From assembly GCF_018130825.1 (NCBI RefSeq), contig NZ_JAFCJS010000008.1, positions 248,001 to 312,000 on the forward strand: DNA of 64,000 nucleotides. The letters run 5' to 3'. Below the pieces are notes generated by a model. That model did not search any database. It saw only the letters and a list, made by a program, of their open reading frames with translations, and had not been told where the DNA came from. Source of the stretch: Bradyrhizobium liaoningense. GTDB lineage: Bacteria; Pseudomonadota; Alphaproteobacteria; Rhizobiales; Xanthobacteraceae. A program made the position numbers and the translations under genes. Below, one piece after another: positions 17,880 to 26,746 of this stretch. The first letter of the stretch is position 1. Every line of letters begins with the position of its first letter.

Positions 17880-18305
17880 ATGCGCAACATCGCACTGGTG
17901 ATTGTGTTCGTGAGCTCGCTGGCGGCTCCGGCATTGGCTCAGAAGTCCGAGATTGAAGCGATCAATGCCAAATTTGTTGAATTGTTCAACAAAGGCGATT
18001 TCTCTGGCATTGCCTCGCTCTATAGCGACGATGCGACCGCGCTGCCGCCTGGCTCTCCGATGGTGCGGGGCCGAGCAGCCATCGAGGCAATGTGGAAAAG
18101 CATGGCGGAGCAGGTCGGCGATCCCAAGCTCACGGTTGTTGACGTGAAGGCGCTTGGCCCTTTGGCGGCACGCGAGATCGGCACGTTTGCCCTGAAGACC
18201 AAAGCGCCGACACCGCAGGAAGTGACCGGGAAGTACGTCGTTGTTTGGGAAAAGGTCGGAAATGACTGGAAGCTCACCACCGACATATGGAACGATGGCA
18301 AGTAG
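17880..18305 (+). CDS. Exported SnoaL/DUF4440-type (NTF2-fold) protein
   Basis: I chose ATG 17880, which has GGAG seven bases upstream (17869-17872) and gives a clean signal peptide (MRNIALVIVFVSSLAAPALA). The 141-residue protein shows the NTF2-like pattern: AINAKFVELFNKGDFSGIASLYSDDATALPPG split over helix and strand, VRGRAAIEAMWKSM, and a closing strand GKYVVVWEKVGNDWKLTTDIWN. Such folds act as isomerases, binding proteins or inhibitors; nothing here decides which. Secretion to the periplasm is predicted. Confidence 0.85.
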   Translation: MRNIALVIVFVSSLAAPALAQKSEIEAINAKFVELFNKGDFSGIASLYSDDATALPPGSPMVRGRAAIEAMWKSMAEQVGDPKLTVVDVKALGPLAAREIGTFALKTKAPTPQEVTGKYVVVWEKVGNDWKLTTDIWNDGK

Positions 18306-18395
18306 GCCGCTCGCAGGCGTAGTTGAGGCCGCTCCGACTTCCGTCAAAATCCCGTTGCTGCTATCCTGTCGCAAAACAACGGTTGCGGAGGGAAA

Positions 18396-19175
18396 ATGCG
18401 GTCTCAGGCGGTGCCCACACATCCGTCGGCGGCGGGTGATGTCACGGCCGCGGTGCTCGCCATCGGCCGCTCCGACTTCCCAAACGTTCTGATCGACACG
18501 CTGCGCCGGCAGGCGGAGGTCGGCCATTGCATGGTCTTCGCGCTGAGCCGCGCCGGCGCCGCGCGCTGCCTGCTCGATGCCGGCAACATCCCGATCGGCG
18601 GCGATCTCGGTGCGGCCTATGCCGGCCAGTTCCACGAATCCGATCCCAACCGCGACGCGCTGTTCGAAGGCGAGGGCGATGCGCCGATCATGCTGCCGGC
18701 GTTCGCGCCGCGCATGTACGGCGCACGCTACCGCAAAATCTTCTTCCAGGATTCCGGCATCGTCGACAAATGCGCGGCCGCGATCTGGACCGGCGACACC
18801 TGCTTTTACGTCAACTTCTATCGCATCGCCGCGCAGGGCCGTTTCGACGCCGCGCAGCGCGCGCGGCTAGAGGCCATCGCGCCGGCGATCGCGGCAAGCG
18901 TCGCCCGCCATTTTCAGGAGAAGGCAGCGCCCGATCAGTCTCTCGCTGCCTTGTTCGCGACCCGTCCGCCGCTCGCCGCTCTCACGCCGCGCGAGCAGGA
19001 GGTCTGCCGCCGCATCCTCGCAGGCTTCAGCTCCGAGGCGATCTCGCGAGAGCTCGGCATCAGCCTGCATTCGACGCTGACCTACCGCAAGCGCGCCTAT
19101 GAGCGGCTCGGCATCTCATCGCAGGGCGAGCTGTTCGCGATCGTGCTGCGCCTGCTGACGCGTGGTCTGAATTAA
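18396..19175 (+). CDS. LuxR-type transcriptional regulator
   Basis: The 259-residue protein has an N-terminal region of unknown ligand type (about 1-180) and a C-terminal LuxR helix-turn-helix (about 193-255): LTPREQEVCRRILAGFSSEAISRELGIS, then LTYRKRAYERLGISSQGELFAIVL. The threonine/tyrosine-rich recognition part TYRKRAYERL is typical of this subgroup. No autoinducer-binding Trp/Tyr signature is obvious. A frameshifted copy of the last 35 codons lies at about 21,610-21,721. Regulated genes are unknown. Confidence 0.88.
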   Translation: MRSQAVPTHPSAAGDVTAAVLAIGRSDFPNVLIDTLRRQAEVGHCMVFALSRAGAARCLLDAGNIPIGGDLGAAYAGQFHESDPNRDALFEGEGDAPIMLPAFAPRMYGARYRKIFFQDSGIVDKCAAAIWTGDTCFYVNFYRIAAQGRFDAAQRARLEAIAPAIAASVARHFQEKAAPDQSLAALFATRPPLAALTPREQEVCRRILAGFSSEAISRELGISLHSTLTYRKRAYERLGISSQGELFAIVLRLLTRGLN

Positions 19176-19190
19176 CGCCTGGGCGCCGCG

Positions 19191-19394
19191 CTATGCGGAA
19201 AGTCGCGACCGATAGGGCGCGGTCAGCAGCAGCATGAAAAGCGCTCTTTCGGCCTGGTACTTTGCGGCAGGTCGACTGGATTCCCGGCCCTGCATCACGA
19301 CCGCGCCCTGGACGGTGCAGACGCTCCAGTTCCATTTCCTCCGCCTGCGCGGTGCCAGGGTCACTTCGAAAATCGGAAACTCCGGTGTCGCCAT
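19191..19394 (-). CDS. Small conserved protein of unknown function
   Basis: The 67-residue frame reads MATPEFPIFEVTLAPRRRRK then WNWSVCTVQGAVVMQG and SSRPAAKYQAERALFMLLL. I recall close relatives of this short protein, with the same W-x-W-x-VCT and SRPAA-x-Y motifs, from many Bradyrhizobium genomes, which is why I keep it. There is only a weak GGGG ribosome site before the ATG. It is convergent with the LuxR gene. No function is known. Confidence 0.6.
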   Translation of the reverse strand: MATPEFPIFEVTLAPRRRRKWNWSVCTVQGAVVMQGRESSRPAAKYQAERALFMLLLTAPYRSRLSA

Positions 19395-19523
19395 CCCCGC
19401 CGCTCGTCAGACATCCAACTGAGGCGGAGTTGAACCCGGAGGGCCGACTCGTGTCTTCACCCATTTGGGTGAAGGTAGCTTGCCCATATCGGGCAAATCT
19501 GATCTGGCCGGATAAATCTGGCT

Positions 19524-20636
19524 TTAATCCTTAAGCGGCAATTTGGGGATGGCACCGAAGAGCGCAGCTGCGCTCTTCTGGTTGCGGGTTCCCGTCTTGG
19601 CAAGGACGGCCTTGATCTGGGTGCGGATTGTCTCGCGACTCAGCCCGTGATGCGCCGCGATGTCGCCGATCGTCTGTCCTTGCGCGATTCCGCGCGCAAC
19701 GCGCGCCTCGCTGGGCGTGAGATCGAACAGGCCGCGAATGAGCGCCAGGCTCGGTGCCTGGGAGGCCGTGACTGGTGTTGCAATAAGGAGGCCAACCGCC
19801 CCGTCGAATAGATCGCGTGCTTCACCCGGCATCGGAACGAGATGAAGGACCACCCGGTCAAGATCGCTTGTGCGACGCGCGGCGAAGGAGCAGACGGCTT
19901 TGTCCGGCGAATCCAGTTGAGCCAGGCCGGCGCGCAGCATTGTGTCGGCCGCGCGGTCCCTGATGGCGATCCGGTCCTTCGGCAACCAGTTCAGAACGTC
20001 CGTCATGGCTTCGATCAGGGCATTCGCTGCCAGAACCCGTCCGGAGCGCGCAATCGCGAGGGCCGGCAAACCCACCAGCGACAGGGCCTCGGTCGCCGCC
20101 CGCATCCGGGTGAGACGCCAGCGCGTCGACAGCAGGGCCGCGCGCGCGAGATGGGGCCGAAACCGGTCGAGAAAATCGAGATCCTGGCGCGAAAAGGCGG
20201 GGCGGCCGGCCAATCTTTCCATATGGAACACTATGATCTCACCGGAAGGGCTGCGGACGGCCGTCGCGCAAGCGTGCTCGAAGCCCCACTTCTTGTTCCA
20301 TTCCACCCGATAGGGATCGCGCTCCCATTCTTCCGGCGAAAACGCCTCATGCTCGCCGACGAAGCCGGGATGATCAAGCGCCAGGAGTCTCGGGGTCGTC
20401 TCCGTCCGGCTGGAGAGGTCGCTACGCAGGAACTCCGAGAATGCCTCGCGGATCGACGGCGACGTCACGACACCATTCCAGACGCCCGCCCACTGATCGG
20501 AGTCCGTGGTAATCATGACCATGCCATGCGCACCTGCGGCATGAGCGATGTCTTCCAGGACGTCCGGCCAGAGTTCCGGGACAGTCGCAGCCTCATGGAT
20601 GCGATCCACAATCTGCTCGAAATCGATGCCCGTCAT
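19524..20636 (-). CDS. LuxR-type transcriptional regulator with long sensory region
   Basis: The 370-residue protein (ATG 20636; a GTG at 20642 is also possible) has a C-terminal LuxR helix-turn-helix: FDLTPSEARVARGIAQGQTIGDIAAHHGLSR then ETIRTQIKAVLAKTGTRNQ split in the usual helices at about 305-360. The N-terminal 170 residues (DFEQIVDRIHEAATVPELWPDVLEDIA) and the middle PAS-like part (ALAIARSGRVLAANALIEAM) match the layout of LuxR regulators that sense small ligands by PAS/GAF-type folds. It is not closely similar to the 18396 regulator. Targets unknown. Confidence 0.88.
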   Translation of the reverse strand: MTGIDFEQIVDRIHEAATVPELWPDVLEDIAHAAGAHGMVMITTDSDQWAGVWNGVVTSPSIREAFSEFLRSDLSSRTETTPRLLALDHPGFVGEHEAFSPEEWERDPYRVEWNKKWGFEHACATAVRSPSGEIIVFHMERLAGRPAFSRQDLDFLDRFRPHLARAALLSTRWRLTRMRAATEALSLVGLPALAIARSGRVLAANALIEAMTDVLNWLPKDRIAIRDRAADTMLRAGLAQLDSPDKAVCSFAARRTSDLDRVVLHLVPMPGEARDLFDGAVGLLIATPVTASQAPSLALIRGLFDLTPSEARVARGIAQGQTIGDIAAHHGLSRETIRTQIKAVLAKTGTRNQKSAAALFGAIPKLPLKD

Positions 20637-20988
20637 TGCCACGATGGACCCATCAGATTCGACCGATCTTTCAGACGCGCGGCGTGAATTTTCGTATCAG
20701 CCTTCGTGCTTCGCTCGTCCAAGGCCCTTGATACCAACCCACTTCAGCGGAACTCAATTGCTACTATTTCCCGGGCGGGCCCCCATGGACGCCTAGCAGA
20801 AATCATGTTCACATTTCAACTATTTGAGGGGTCTTGGGTTATCTGGGCGGCGCGCGATCTCAGGACCCGGGGGCACCGGTGATCGCCGGGGTTCCAGCCG
20901 GACCTCGCCCGCGGCGGCAGCCAATTTCGTGTCTGCTCCGCCGAACAGGGGTAGAGTGTCGCAGGGGTCACATCCGAGGAGCAACATC
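20637..20988. other. Gap of about 350 bases, probably divergent promoters
   Basis: The stretch separates a minus-strand regulator from a plus-strand small gene. It is comparatively A/T-rich around 20,690-20,830. I see no gene, repeat or clear operator in it; the in-frame extension from 20824 of the downstream gene is not supported by a ribosome site. Confidence 0.5.
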
Positions 20989-21168
20989 ATGACCCTACTT
21001 CCTGAGCTGGTTCGCGCTAGGATTGACCGGCATGTCTTCGCGATCATGACCAACACGATGCCGCCCCGAGATCCTGATGACGACGAAGAGGATGAGGAGG
21101 ACGAGCAAGACGAAGAAGAGAACCAAACCGACGAACCGGCGGTCGTGCGCGAGCCGGACGAGGACTAA
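20989..21168 (+). CDS. Small strongly acidic protein
   Basis: A 59-residue protein starting at ATG 20989 behind GAGGA (20976-20980). After a short N-terminal helix (LLPELVRARIDRHVFAIM) it becomes an Asp/Glu run with few other residues (PRDPDDDEEDEEDEQDEEEN) and ends VVREPDED. I recall similar very acidic small proteins in Bradyrhizobium. A nucleic-acid-mimic or metal/protein-binding role is possible but there is no evidence in sequence. Confidence 0.68.
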   Translation: MTLLPELVRARIDRHVFAIMTNTMPPRDPDDDEEDEEDEQDEEENQTDEPAVVREPDED

Positions 21169-21348
21169 GCAGGACGCTTAGACATAGACTGAGCTTCGGT
21201 AACTGAGCTTCAGTGCGATCCCCAGCCTGCGTGCAGCGCGCTGGTCCGCCCGGCGGCTTTCAAGGTCGGTCTGAATCCGAGAGCAGCCGGCAGACGCTGA
21301 ATGGACCACGCAGCAACCTATCGGCGTTCGCGGGTAGAGGAGGTGCGC

Positions 21349-21576
21349 ATGACTCTCATATGGCTTGGAGTGCTCCTTGTTTTCGGCGGCGTATTCCAAA
21401 TGGCGTTTCAGCCCATTTGGCGAGGCCGATTCAGCGGTGGGAAGTGGCTTCGCTCCGGGCGTGACACGCTGGAGCCTGAAAAGCCCGGGAGCGGCTTCGG
21501 CGTCAAATCGAACTGGCCTGGACTTGTGATGGTCGCGCTTGGCGGCGCTTTCTTGCTGGCCGGAGCTGCCATCTGA
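21349..21576 (+). CDS. Small two-span membrane protein
   Basis: The 75-residue protein starts at ATG 21349, eight bases after a strong GAGGAGG site. It has a span at 2-19 (TLIWLGVLLVFGGVFQMAF), a short hydrophilic loop with GGKWLRSGRD, and a second span near the end (GLVMVALGGAFLLAGAAI). Function unknown; no neighbour suggests one. Confidence 0.75.
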   Translation: MTLIWLGVLLVFGGVFQMAFQPIWRGRFSGGKWLRSGRDTLEPEKPGSGFGVKSNWPGLVMVALGGAFLLAGAAI

Positions 21577-21609
21577 GTTGAAACGAGTGCCTCGGGCGTT
21601 GCCCGTGAT

Positions 21610-21721
21610 CTGGCTGCCAATGTGCGAAAGCGCGCCCATGAGCGGCTCCGGCATCTCCTCGCAGAACGAGCTGTTTGCGATTGTGCTGCCGCTGCTTACG
21701 GGGCCTAGCCGCCTGAACTAA
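21610..21721 (+). pseudogene. Frameshifted remnant of a LuxR-type HTH gene
   Basis: The bases from about 21,613 encode RKRAHERL in one frame, then after one extra C in GCGGCTCCGGCATC the match continues in another frame as GISSQNELFAIVLPLLT and ends in a stop. Compared with the intact gene at 18396-19175 (RKRAYERLGISSQGELFAIVLRLLT) this is clearly a broken copy of the C-terminus. Weak similarity may extend up to about 21,580. No functional product is expected. Confidence 0.8.
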
Positions 21722-21845
21722 GGGCTGCTCCAGGTCCGCGATACCTGCTTCCGAGAGCAAAGCGGACACGCAGTTCGCCCGCCAGGATCGTCGCCTTTTG
21801 GACCCAATGCGGACATTCGCTAGCAGGATCTCGCGCACGCGCCGA

Positions 21846-22838
21846 TCAGGGGCACGTGGCTCGGCCGGGATCTCTGCCGGCGTAACGAACCCCACGCGGC
21901 GAATCGCCGAAGCGAGCTCGGAACAGGCGATTGAAATGCGAAACATCCGAGAAGCCTACCTCCAGCGCGATATCGGAAATTAGCTGCGCGCTGACGCGCG
22001 CCTCGGTTAACAGTTTGAACGCAAGTTGGAGACGTAGCTCATTCACGTGCCCGGTGAACGATGATCCTGATAACGCCATCAGGCGCTGCAGATAGCGAGG
22101 TGAAATGCCTTGGCGATGAGCGACCTCCTCGACGCTAAGCCCAGGCTTCTGAAAGTGTGCCCCGATATAGTCGAGTACGGCGCTGTGGCGCGCGACCACG
22201 ACCGCACTCGCATCGCTCTCGCCCAAGGGAGCGCACTCGCTAACCGCGAGCGCAACAAGATCACAGGTGTGGGCTACGACCGCATCACGCAGCTTGGGGG
22301 CGGCCAGAGCCCCCTCCTTAAATGCTGACTTCAGATAGGCCATGAGGAGGCGGAGTGGTTCATTTCGCTGAGGAATCGGCCGCATGGCGAGGCTCTCGAT
22401 GTCTGTCACGCGCTGCGCAAGCGCCTCGCGGGGTACCGCCAGACCAAATAGTATTCCGTCGATATAGGTGACGGTAGCGGGCTCCGAATGCAGAATCGAG
22501 GTTGCATCGCCGGCGCAAAGCTCGATGTCCCGGCCGCGCTGCGACAAACGACTTTTGCCGGGTAAGCAGACGATGAGGCCGATCGAGTCGTCGCCGTCAG
22601 CAACGCTCGCCCGCAAGCGCTTGAAGCGCATGGGAGAGCCTTTCAGTGCGAGAGTGCGTAGACCCCGGAGCGCTTGCAATGTTGCGTCGGCTTGAAACGG
22701 AACGTTCGTTAGAGGTTCGATATCGACGTGAACTATTCCCCGCACAAACCTCTCGCGCCATAGTGGAAGTCGCATCCGCTCCGGATGCTCGCGCGTCGAG
22801 AATCGATGCGATACGAAATTGGCTGCGTCCGTAGACAT
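21846..22838 (-). CDS. AraC-family transcriptional regulator
   Basis: Start ATG 22838 has an ideal GGAGG site. The 330-residue protein has an N-terminal AraC-binding-like domain (about 1-200, with FKRLRASVADGDDSIGLIVCLPG) and a C-terminal double helix-turn-helix: LSVEEVAHRQGISPRYLQRLMALSG and ISDIALEVGFSDVSHFNRLFRARFGDSP (divided at the second recognition helix). The signature GFSDVSHFNRLFR is classic. It stands beside a 545-base gap and no obvious target operon. Confidence 0.92.
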   Translation of the reverse strand: MSTDAANFVSHRFSTREHPERMRLPLWRERFVRGIVHVDIEPLTNVPFQADATLQALRGLRTLALKGSPMRFKRLRASVADGDDSIGLIVCLPGKSRLSQRGRDIELCAGDATSILHSEPATVTYIDGILFGLAVPREALAQRVTDIESLAMRPIPQRNEPLRLLMAYLKSAFKEGALAAPKLRDAVVAHTCDLVALAVSECAPLGESDASAVVVARHSAVLDYIGAHFQKPGLSVEEVAHRQGISPRYLQRLMALSGSSFTGHVNELRLQLAFKLLTEARVSAQLISDIALEVGFSDVSHFNRLFRARFGDSPRGVRYAGRDPGRATCP

Positions 22839-23383
22839 GGGGACCTCCAGCCTTGATAAGCCACTGGGGCAAATGCTGTGGCAGGTCAGCTGCCGGTATC
22901 CGTATTTTGCAATTCGCGCACCGACCGTCTCCTCAGGTACGCAGGATTCCAAGAAGCTACTTCATTTGTCTGCTAGTCTCATTCACCTGTGATTGATGCT
23001 GATGTGAACTGGCTCACGTGGCGACCAGAAAATTACGGCAATTTTTGATTGCAAATGCCGCGTGCAAATATCTCCTTAAAAAGGAGATGATTGTAAGGGC
23101 TCTATTTCAAATTGCTGCCGTCGGATCCAGTTTGAACATCCCTGCAGTCTGCAAGACCAGATCCAACTTTGACTGATCGGGCTCATCGGCCCGCGGGCAG
23201 AAGTTCCGCAGAACAACACTGTCCTCTGATCCGGTTTCCTGTCGTGCCTTGATCGCCGCATCACCTTTAAGGTTCGTCGGACCCAAATTACTTCCCGGCA
23301 CCGCTCCTTTTTAGCTGCCGGATGAAATGGTCGAAATCTGTCGCATGGGACGTCGACCGTGGTGATCAGGAAGAGGTTCGAAC
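22839..23383. other. Gap of about 545 bases; one hairpin, no secure gene
   Basis: The left part should hold the AraC-gene promoter. A perfect hairpin ATCTCCTT-AAA-AAGGAGAT lies at 23070-23088 in an A/T-rich setting. A minus-strand frame of 64 codons (23107-23301, GTG start very close to an AAGGAG) ends just before this hairpin, but its sequence resembles nothing I know, so I do not annotate it as a gene. Confidence 0.45.
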
Positions 23384-23575
23384 ATGTCCACCATACTCGA
23401 CATGCTTTATCGCGAGTACTGCCGGGCCCGCCTCACCGAAATGCGAAAGCAGCTTTTGATACGGGGCGTTGGCGACAAAATCCTGGAAGCGCCTTGGGAG
23501 GACGATGATCCTCCCGACCCTGGCGCTCGAAGGAGTAGCTGGGCGACGAAGGAGTCTCCATCATCCATCGGGTAG
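23384..23575 (+). CDS. Small hypothetical protein
   Basis: A 63-residue frame starting MSTILDMLYREYCRARLTEMRKQLL, an amphipathic, charged helix, followed by an acidic Pro/Asp-rich part. The AAGAGG at 23369-23374 could serve as ribosome site. The helical N-terminus looks like a real protein and I recall similar starts in Bradyrhizobium small proteins, but no function is known. It lies 46 bases before the OpgC-like gene on the same strand. Confidence 0.55.
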   Translation: MSTILDMLYREYCRARLTEMRKQLLIRGVGDKILEAPWEDDDPPDPGARRSSWATKESPSSIG

Positions 23576-23621
23576 CTGGAGCGCGTTGTCGACCCTATGA
23601 GGCGCGAGCGCGGGCCAACAG

Positions 23622-24797
23622 ATGGATGATCGAACTCAAACCTCGACGCGATTGTTCGGCGAAACTCCGCCGCTGTTCAGAGCTGACGGCCGCGATCTGC
23701 GTATCGATGTCTGCCGCGGGATCGCGTTATGGTGGATCTTTCTCGATCATGTTCCCAATAACATCGGGAGCTGGCTGACACCGCGCAACTACGGCCTCTG
23801 CGATGCCGCCGAGATCTTCATGTTCCTCTCGGGCGTGACCTGCGCACTGGCCTACGGCAGGGCGCGTGAGCGCGAGGGCTGGAGCGGCATGATCGGCCGT
23901 TCGCTGTGCCGGGGATGGGACATCTACGCGGCGTTTCTGCTGCTTACACTCGCTTGCGCCATCCTGGTCTACCTTGCGGGTAGCGATGATCTCGCCGACG
24001 GGAGCAATACGCGAGTTCTGCTCGAACGTCCGGGCGCGACGCTTGCGCACGCCGCAATCCTGCAATACCGGCCTGTCAACACTGACATCCTGCCGGTTTT
24101 TGTGATTTTTCACGTGCTGTTTGCGCCGCTGCTGTGGCTGCTGCTGCGAGCGCCGAACGTCACGCTTGGGGTGTCCTTGTTGCTCTACGCGGTCGTGCAG
24201 GTCTTTGGTTGGAGAGTTCCCGCCTGGCCCAACGGCGTCTGGTTCTTCAATCCGCTGGCTTGGCAGTTTCTGATCGTGTTGGGCGCATGGTGCGTCATCG
24301 AGGGAGAGAAATTCCGGCCGTGGGCGATGTCGCGCTTGACGCTTGTTCTGGCCATTCTCTATCTAGTTTTCGGCCTGATCCTTGCACAGAGTTGGAGCAT
24401 CGAGCCGCTGCTCTCGCAAATCTCGAGGGACCTGCCATTTCCACTGGATAAATCGAATCTCAGTCCGATACGGCTGCTGCATTTTGTGGCTCTTGCAATG
24501 GTGGCGCTACGATTCATTCCGCGGAATTGGGAGGGGCTATCGACGCCGGTGCTGAGCTGCGCAAAGTGCTGTGGCGAGAATTCGCTGCCGATCTATTGTC
24601 TCGGCGTCCTTCTCGCGCTCGCCAGCCAGCTTACGCTGCTCGATCTCTCGGAGGGGCTTGCGATGCAGATCGTGGTTAGTGTTGCCGGAGTGCTGATGAT
24701 GATCGGCGTCGCGCGGTTACTGAACGCGATCGGCATCCAGCGCGAGCGGAAGTCAGCGGGGACGCAGTCGATCGGGAAAGTTCCACCGGTTCGCTAA
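23622..24797 (+). CDS. OpgC-family membrane acyltransferase-like protein
   Basis: The 391-residue protein has about ten membrane spans and the OpgC start pattern: LRIDVCRGIALWWIFLDHVPNN, then DAAEIFMFLSGVTCALAYGR. The conserved Asp/Arg and His in RIDVCRG and LDHVP are those expected for the acyltransferase-3 fold. In other bacteria OpgC adds succinyl groups to periplasmic glucans, so a role in modifying osmoregulated or cyclic glucans is inferred. The C-terminus is hydrophilic and basic. No opgG/opgH genes are adjacent. Confidence 0.85.
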   Translation: MDDRTQTSTRLFGETPPLFRADGRDLRIDVCRGIALWWIFLDHVPNNIGSWLTPRNYGLCDAAEIFMFLSGVTCALAYGRAREREGWSGMIGRSLCRGWDIYAAFLLLTLACAILVYLAGSDDLADGSNTRVLLERPGATLAHAAILQYRPVNTDILPVFVIFHVLFAPLLWLLLRAPNVTLGVSLLLYAVVQVFGWRVPAWPNGVWFFNPLAWQFLIVLGAWCVIEGEKFRPWAMSRLTLVLAILYLVFGLILAQSWSIEPLLSQISRDLPFPLDKSNLSPIRLLHFVALAMVALRFIPRNWEGLSTPVLSCAKCCGENSLPIYCLGVLLALASQLTLLDLSEGLAMQIVVSVAGVLMMIGVARLLNAIGIQRERKSAGTQSIGKVPPVR

Positions 24798-24948
24798 ACT
24801 GGTAGCGGCCGAAGAGGCTTCTGACTCGCATTTTCGCTACCAGCTTCAGATGCTGGCGGACAGTTACATGACGCTGCCAAAGAGCACTTTCGTCTTGGAG
24901 CGATCCGGCAAGGTCCTTGAGATATTGGAGCGATCCCGAGAGAAGTAA
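24787..24948 (+). pseudogene. Possible fragment of a small helical protein
   Basis: Downstream of the OpgC-like gene a second frame reads LVAAEEASDSHFRYQLQMLADSYMTL (split reading), then FVLERSGKVLEILERSREK and a stop at 24946. The spacing of Ala, Glu and Leu resembles the short helical proteins of rhizobia that end in a Leu-x-x-Ala-x-x-Tyr pattern. No start codon is found without running back into the OpgC-like gene, so it appears to be a remnant. The rest of the gap to 25199 holds no feature that I recognise. Confidence 0.35.
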
Positions 24949-25199
24949 GGCGGCCTCTTTCAGTTGGCGCCTCTTTCACTGCGAATGTCACATGTTGGCC
25001 CTTAGCGGACTTTCGCTCATGCGTTTGTCGATGCCCGCTGTCGTGGTCAATGCGGACCTCGCAATCGCGCCCTGCGTGCAGCCGGCTTTATGAAGACATG
25101 CCCCAGTGCGGTCTGTCCCCATCGCTAGGGACAGACGGCGGCGCTCCAGTGCGCTAGTCTGGCCCGAACGATAGCCAAAATCCCAAGGAGGCCGCCGCC

Positions 25200-26363
25200 T
25201 TGAGCACCGCGCCGCGCATCGACATCGACCCGGCCGCGTTCTGGGCCGACCCCTATCCGATGCTCGCGAAGATGCGCAAGGAGGCGCCGATCGCGTTCGT
25301 GCCGCAGCTCGGCTCGACGCTGCTGACGAGCCGCGACGACATCTCGATCTCCGAGAAGCAGATCGACGTGTTCTCCTCGCATCAGCCCGCCGGCCTGATG
25401 AACCGGCTGATGGGCCACAACATGATGCGCAAGGACGGCGAGGCGCATCAGGTCGAGCGTCGCGCGATGTTCCCGACGATCTCACCGAAGACGGTGAAGG
25501 CGCACTGGACCGCGCTGTTCCAGTCCCATGCCGACCGCATCATCGCTTCCATCGAGCCGGGGCGCATCGATTTCATGCGCGACTTCGCGCTGCCGTTCTC
25601 CGGCGAGTGCCTGAAGTCGATCACCGGCCTCACCAATATCGGCTTCCAGGATATGGACGCGTGGTCGCAGGGCATGATCGAGGGCATCGCCAACTATGCC
25701 GGTGATCCCGCGGTCGAGGCGCGCTGCCATGCGGCGACATCGGGCATCGATGCCGCGATCGACGACATCCTGCCGGTCATGCACAAGCATCCCGACCAGA
25801 GCATTTTGGGCGTGCTCCTTGCCTCGGGCATGCCGATGGAAAGCGTGCGTGCGAATGTAAAGCTCGCGATCTCGGGTGGCCAGAACGAACCGCGCAAGGC
25901 GATCGCCGGCACGGTGTGGGCGCTGCTCACCCATCCCGGCCAGCTCGATCTGGTCCTGCGCGGTGAAGTGTCCTGGCTCCAGGCCTTCGAGGAATATGCC
26001 CGCTGGATCTCGCCGATCGGAATGTCGCCGCGGCGCATCGCAAAGCCCTGGACCATCCGCGACGTGTCGTTCGAGCTGGATGAGCGCGTGTTCCTGATGT
26101 TCGGCTCCGCCAATCGCGACGAGACGCACTTTGAGCGCGCCGATCAGTTCGACGTGCGGCGCGATACCACCAGGAGCGTCGCCTTCGGCGCCGGCCCGCA
26201 TTTCTGCGCCGGCGCCTTCGCCTCGCGCGCGATGATCGCCGACGTCGCGCTGCCGACATTGTTCGCCCGCGCGGGGCGGATCGAGATTGCCGACGACGAG
26301 CCGGTGCGGATCGGCGGCTGGGCGTTTCGCGGGCTGCAGAATCTGCCGGTGAGATGGCATTAG
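25200..26363 (+). CDS. Cytochrome P450 with atypical I-helix
   Basis: The 387-residue protein starts at TTG 25200, placed by a strong AAGGAGG site. It has the P450 haem motif FGAGPHFCAG with the iron ligand C336 and the K-helix ExxR within EEYAR. In the I-helix the usual A-G-x-(D/E)-T-T is replaced by GGQNEP (about 226-231): the acidic residue is kept, the threonine is not. Similar GGxNEPR helices are known in some rhizobial P450s. It is a soluble, class I bacterial type and needs ferredoxin partners not present nearby. Substrate unknown. Confidence 0.93.
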   Translation: MSTAPRIDIDPAAFWADPYPMLAKMRKEAPIAFVPQLGSTLLTSRDDISISEKQIDVFSSHQPAGLMNRLMGHNMMRKDGEAHQVERRAMFPTISPKTVKAHWTALFQSHADRIIASIEPGRIDFMRDFALPFSGECLKSITGLTNIGFQDMDAWSQGMIEGIANYAGDPAVEARCHAATSGIDAAIDDILPVMHKHPDQSILGVLLASGMPMESVRANVKLAISGGQNEPRKAIAGTVWALLTHPGQLDLVLRGEVSWLQAFEEYARWISPIGMSPRRIAKPWTIRDVSFELDERVFLMFGSANRDETHFERADQFDVRRDTTRSVAFGAGPHFCAGAFASRAMIADVALPTLFARAGRIEIADDEPVRIGGWAFRGLQNLPVRWH

Positions 26364-26746
26364 GCCGGCCGGTGCCTGCGCGCGCCCCGACGGCTCCCAT
26401 TCGCCGATCATGCCATCATGCTCCTGTTTTGCCCGACGGGTCAAATTAATTTCGGATAATGCGTAAGTCGTTGTTTTCGCACGCCCCGGCTACTGTGCAT
26501 GGGGTTGTTTTGCGACTTTTTTGTTCAGGTCGTCAGTGCAGCGTGAGGAATCCGAGCGGCCCTCACATTCGCGTGCGGAAAAATTCCGTCTGCATCGTCG
26601 CGGCCGTTTGAAAGATTATTCATGCACCTCGCCACACGCGCAGTGCTCGCATCGCTATTTTTCCGCACGTCTCGACACCTCCGCCCAGGCGCACCATCAT
26701 TCCCGAACGCAGATGAATGACGGCCGCATGCGGCCGGGAGTGTGGA
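26364..26746. other. Gap of about 380 bases before the sulfonate operon
   Basis: No gene is supported. The segment around 26,430-26,530 is A/T-rich (TCAAATTAATTTCGGATAAT) and is the likely promoter zone of the ssu operon. Frames over 26,521-26,928 are out of phase with ssuA and have no ribosome site. Confidence 0.5.

Noticed and set aside
23107..23301. A 64-codon minus-strand frame ending before a hairpin
   Set aside because: The GTG start is only two bases from its ribosome-like site, and the sequence resembles no protein that I know; kept as a note in the gap entry only.
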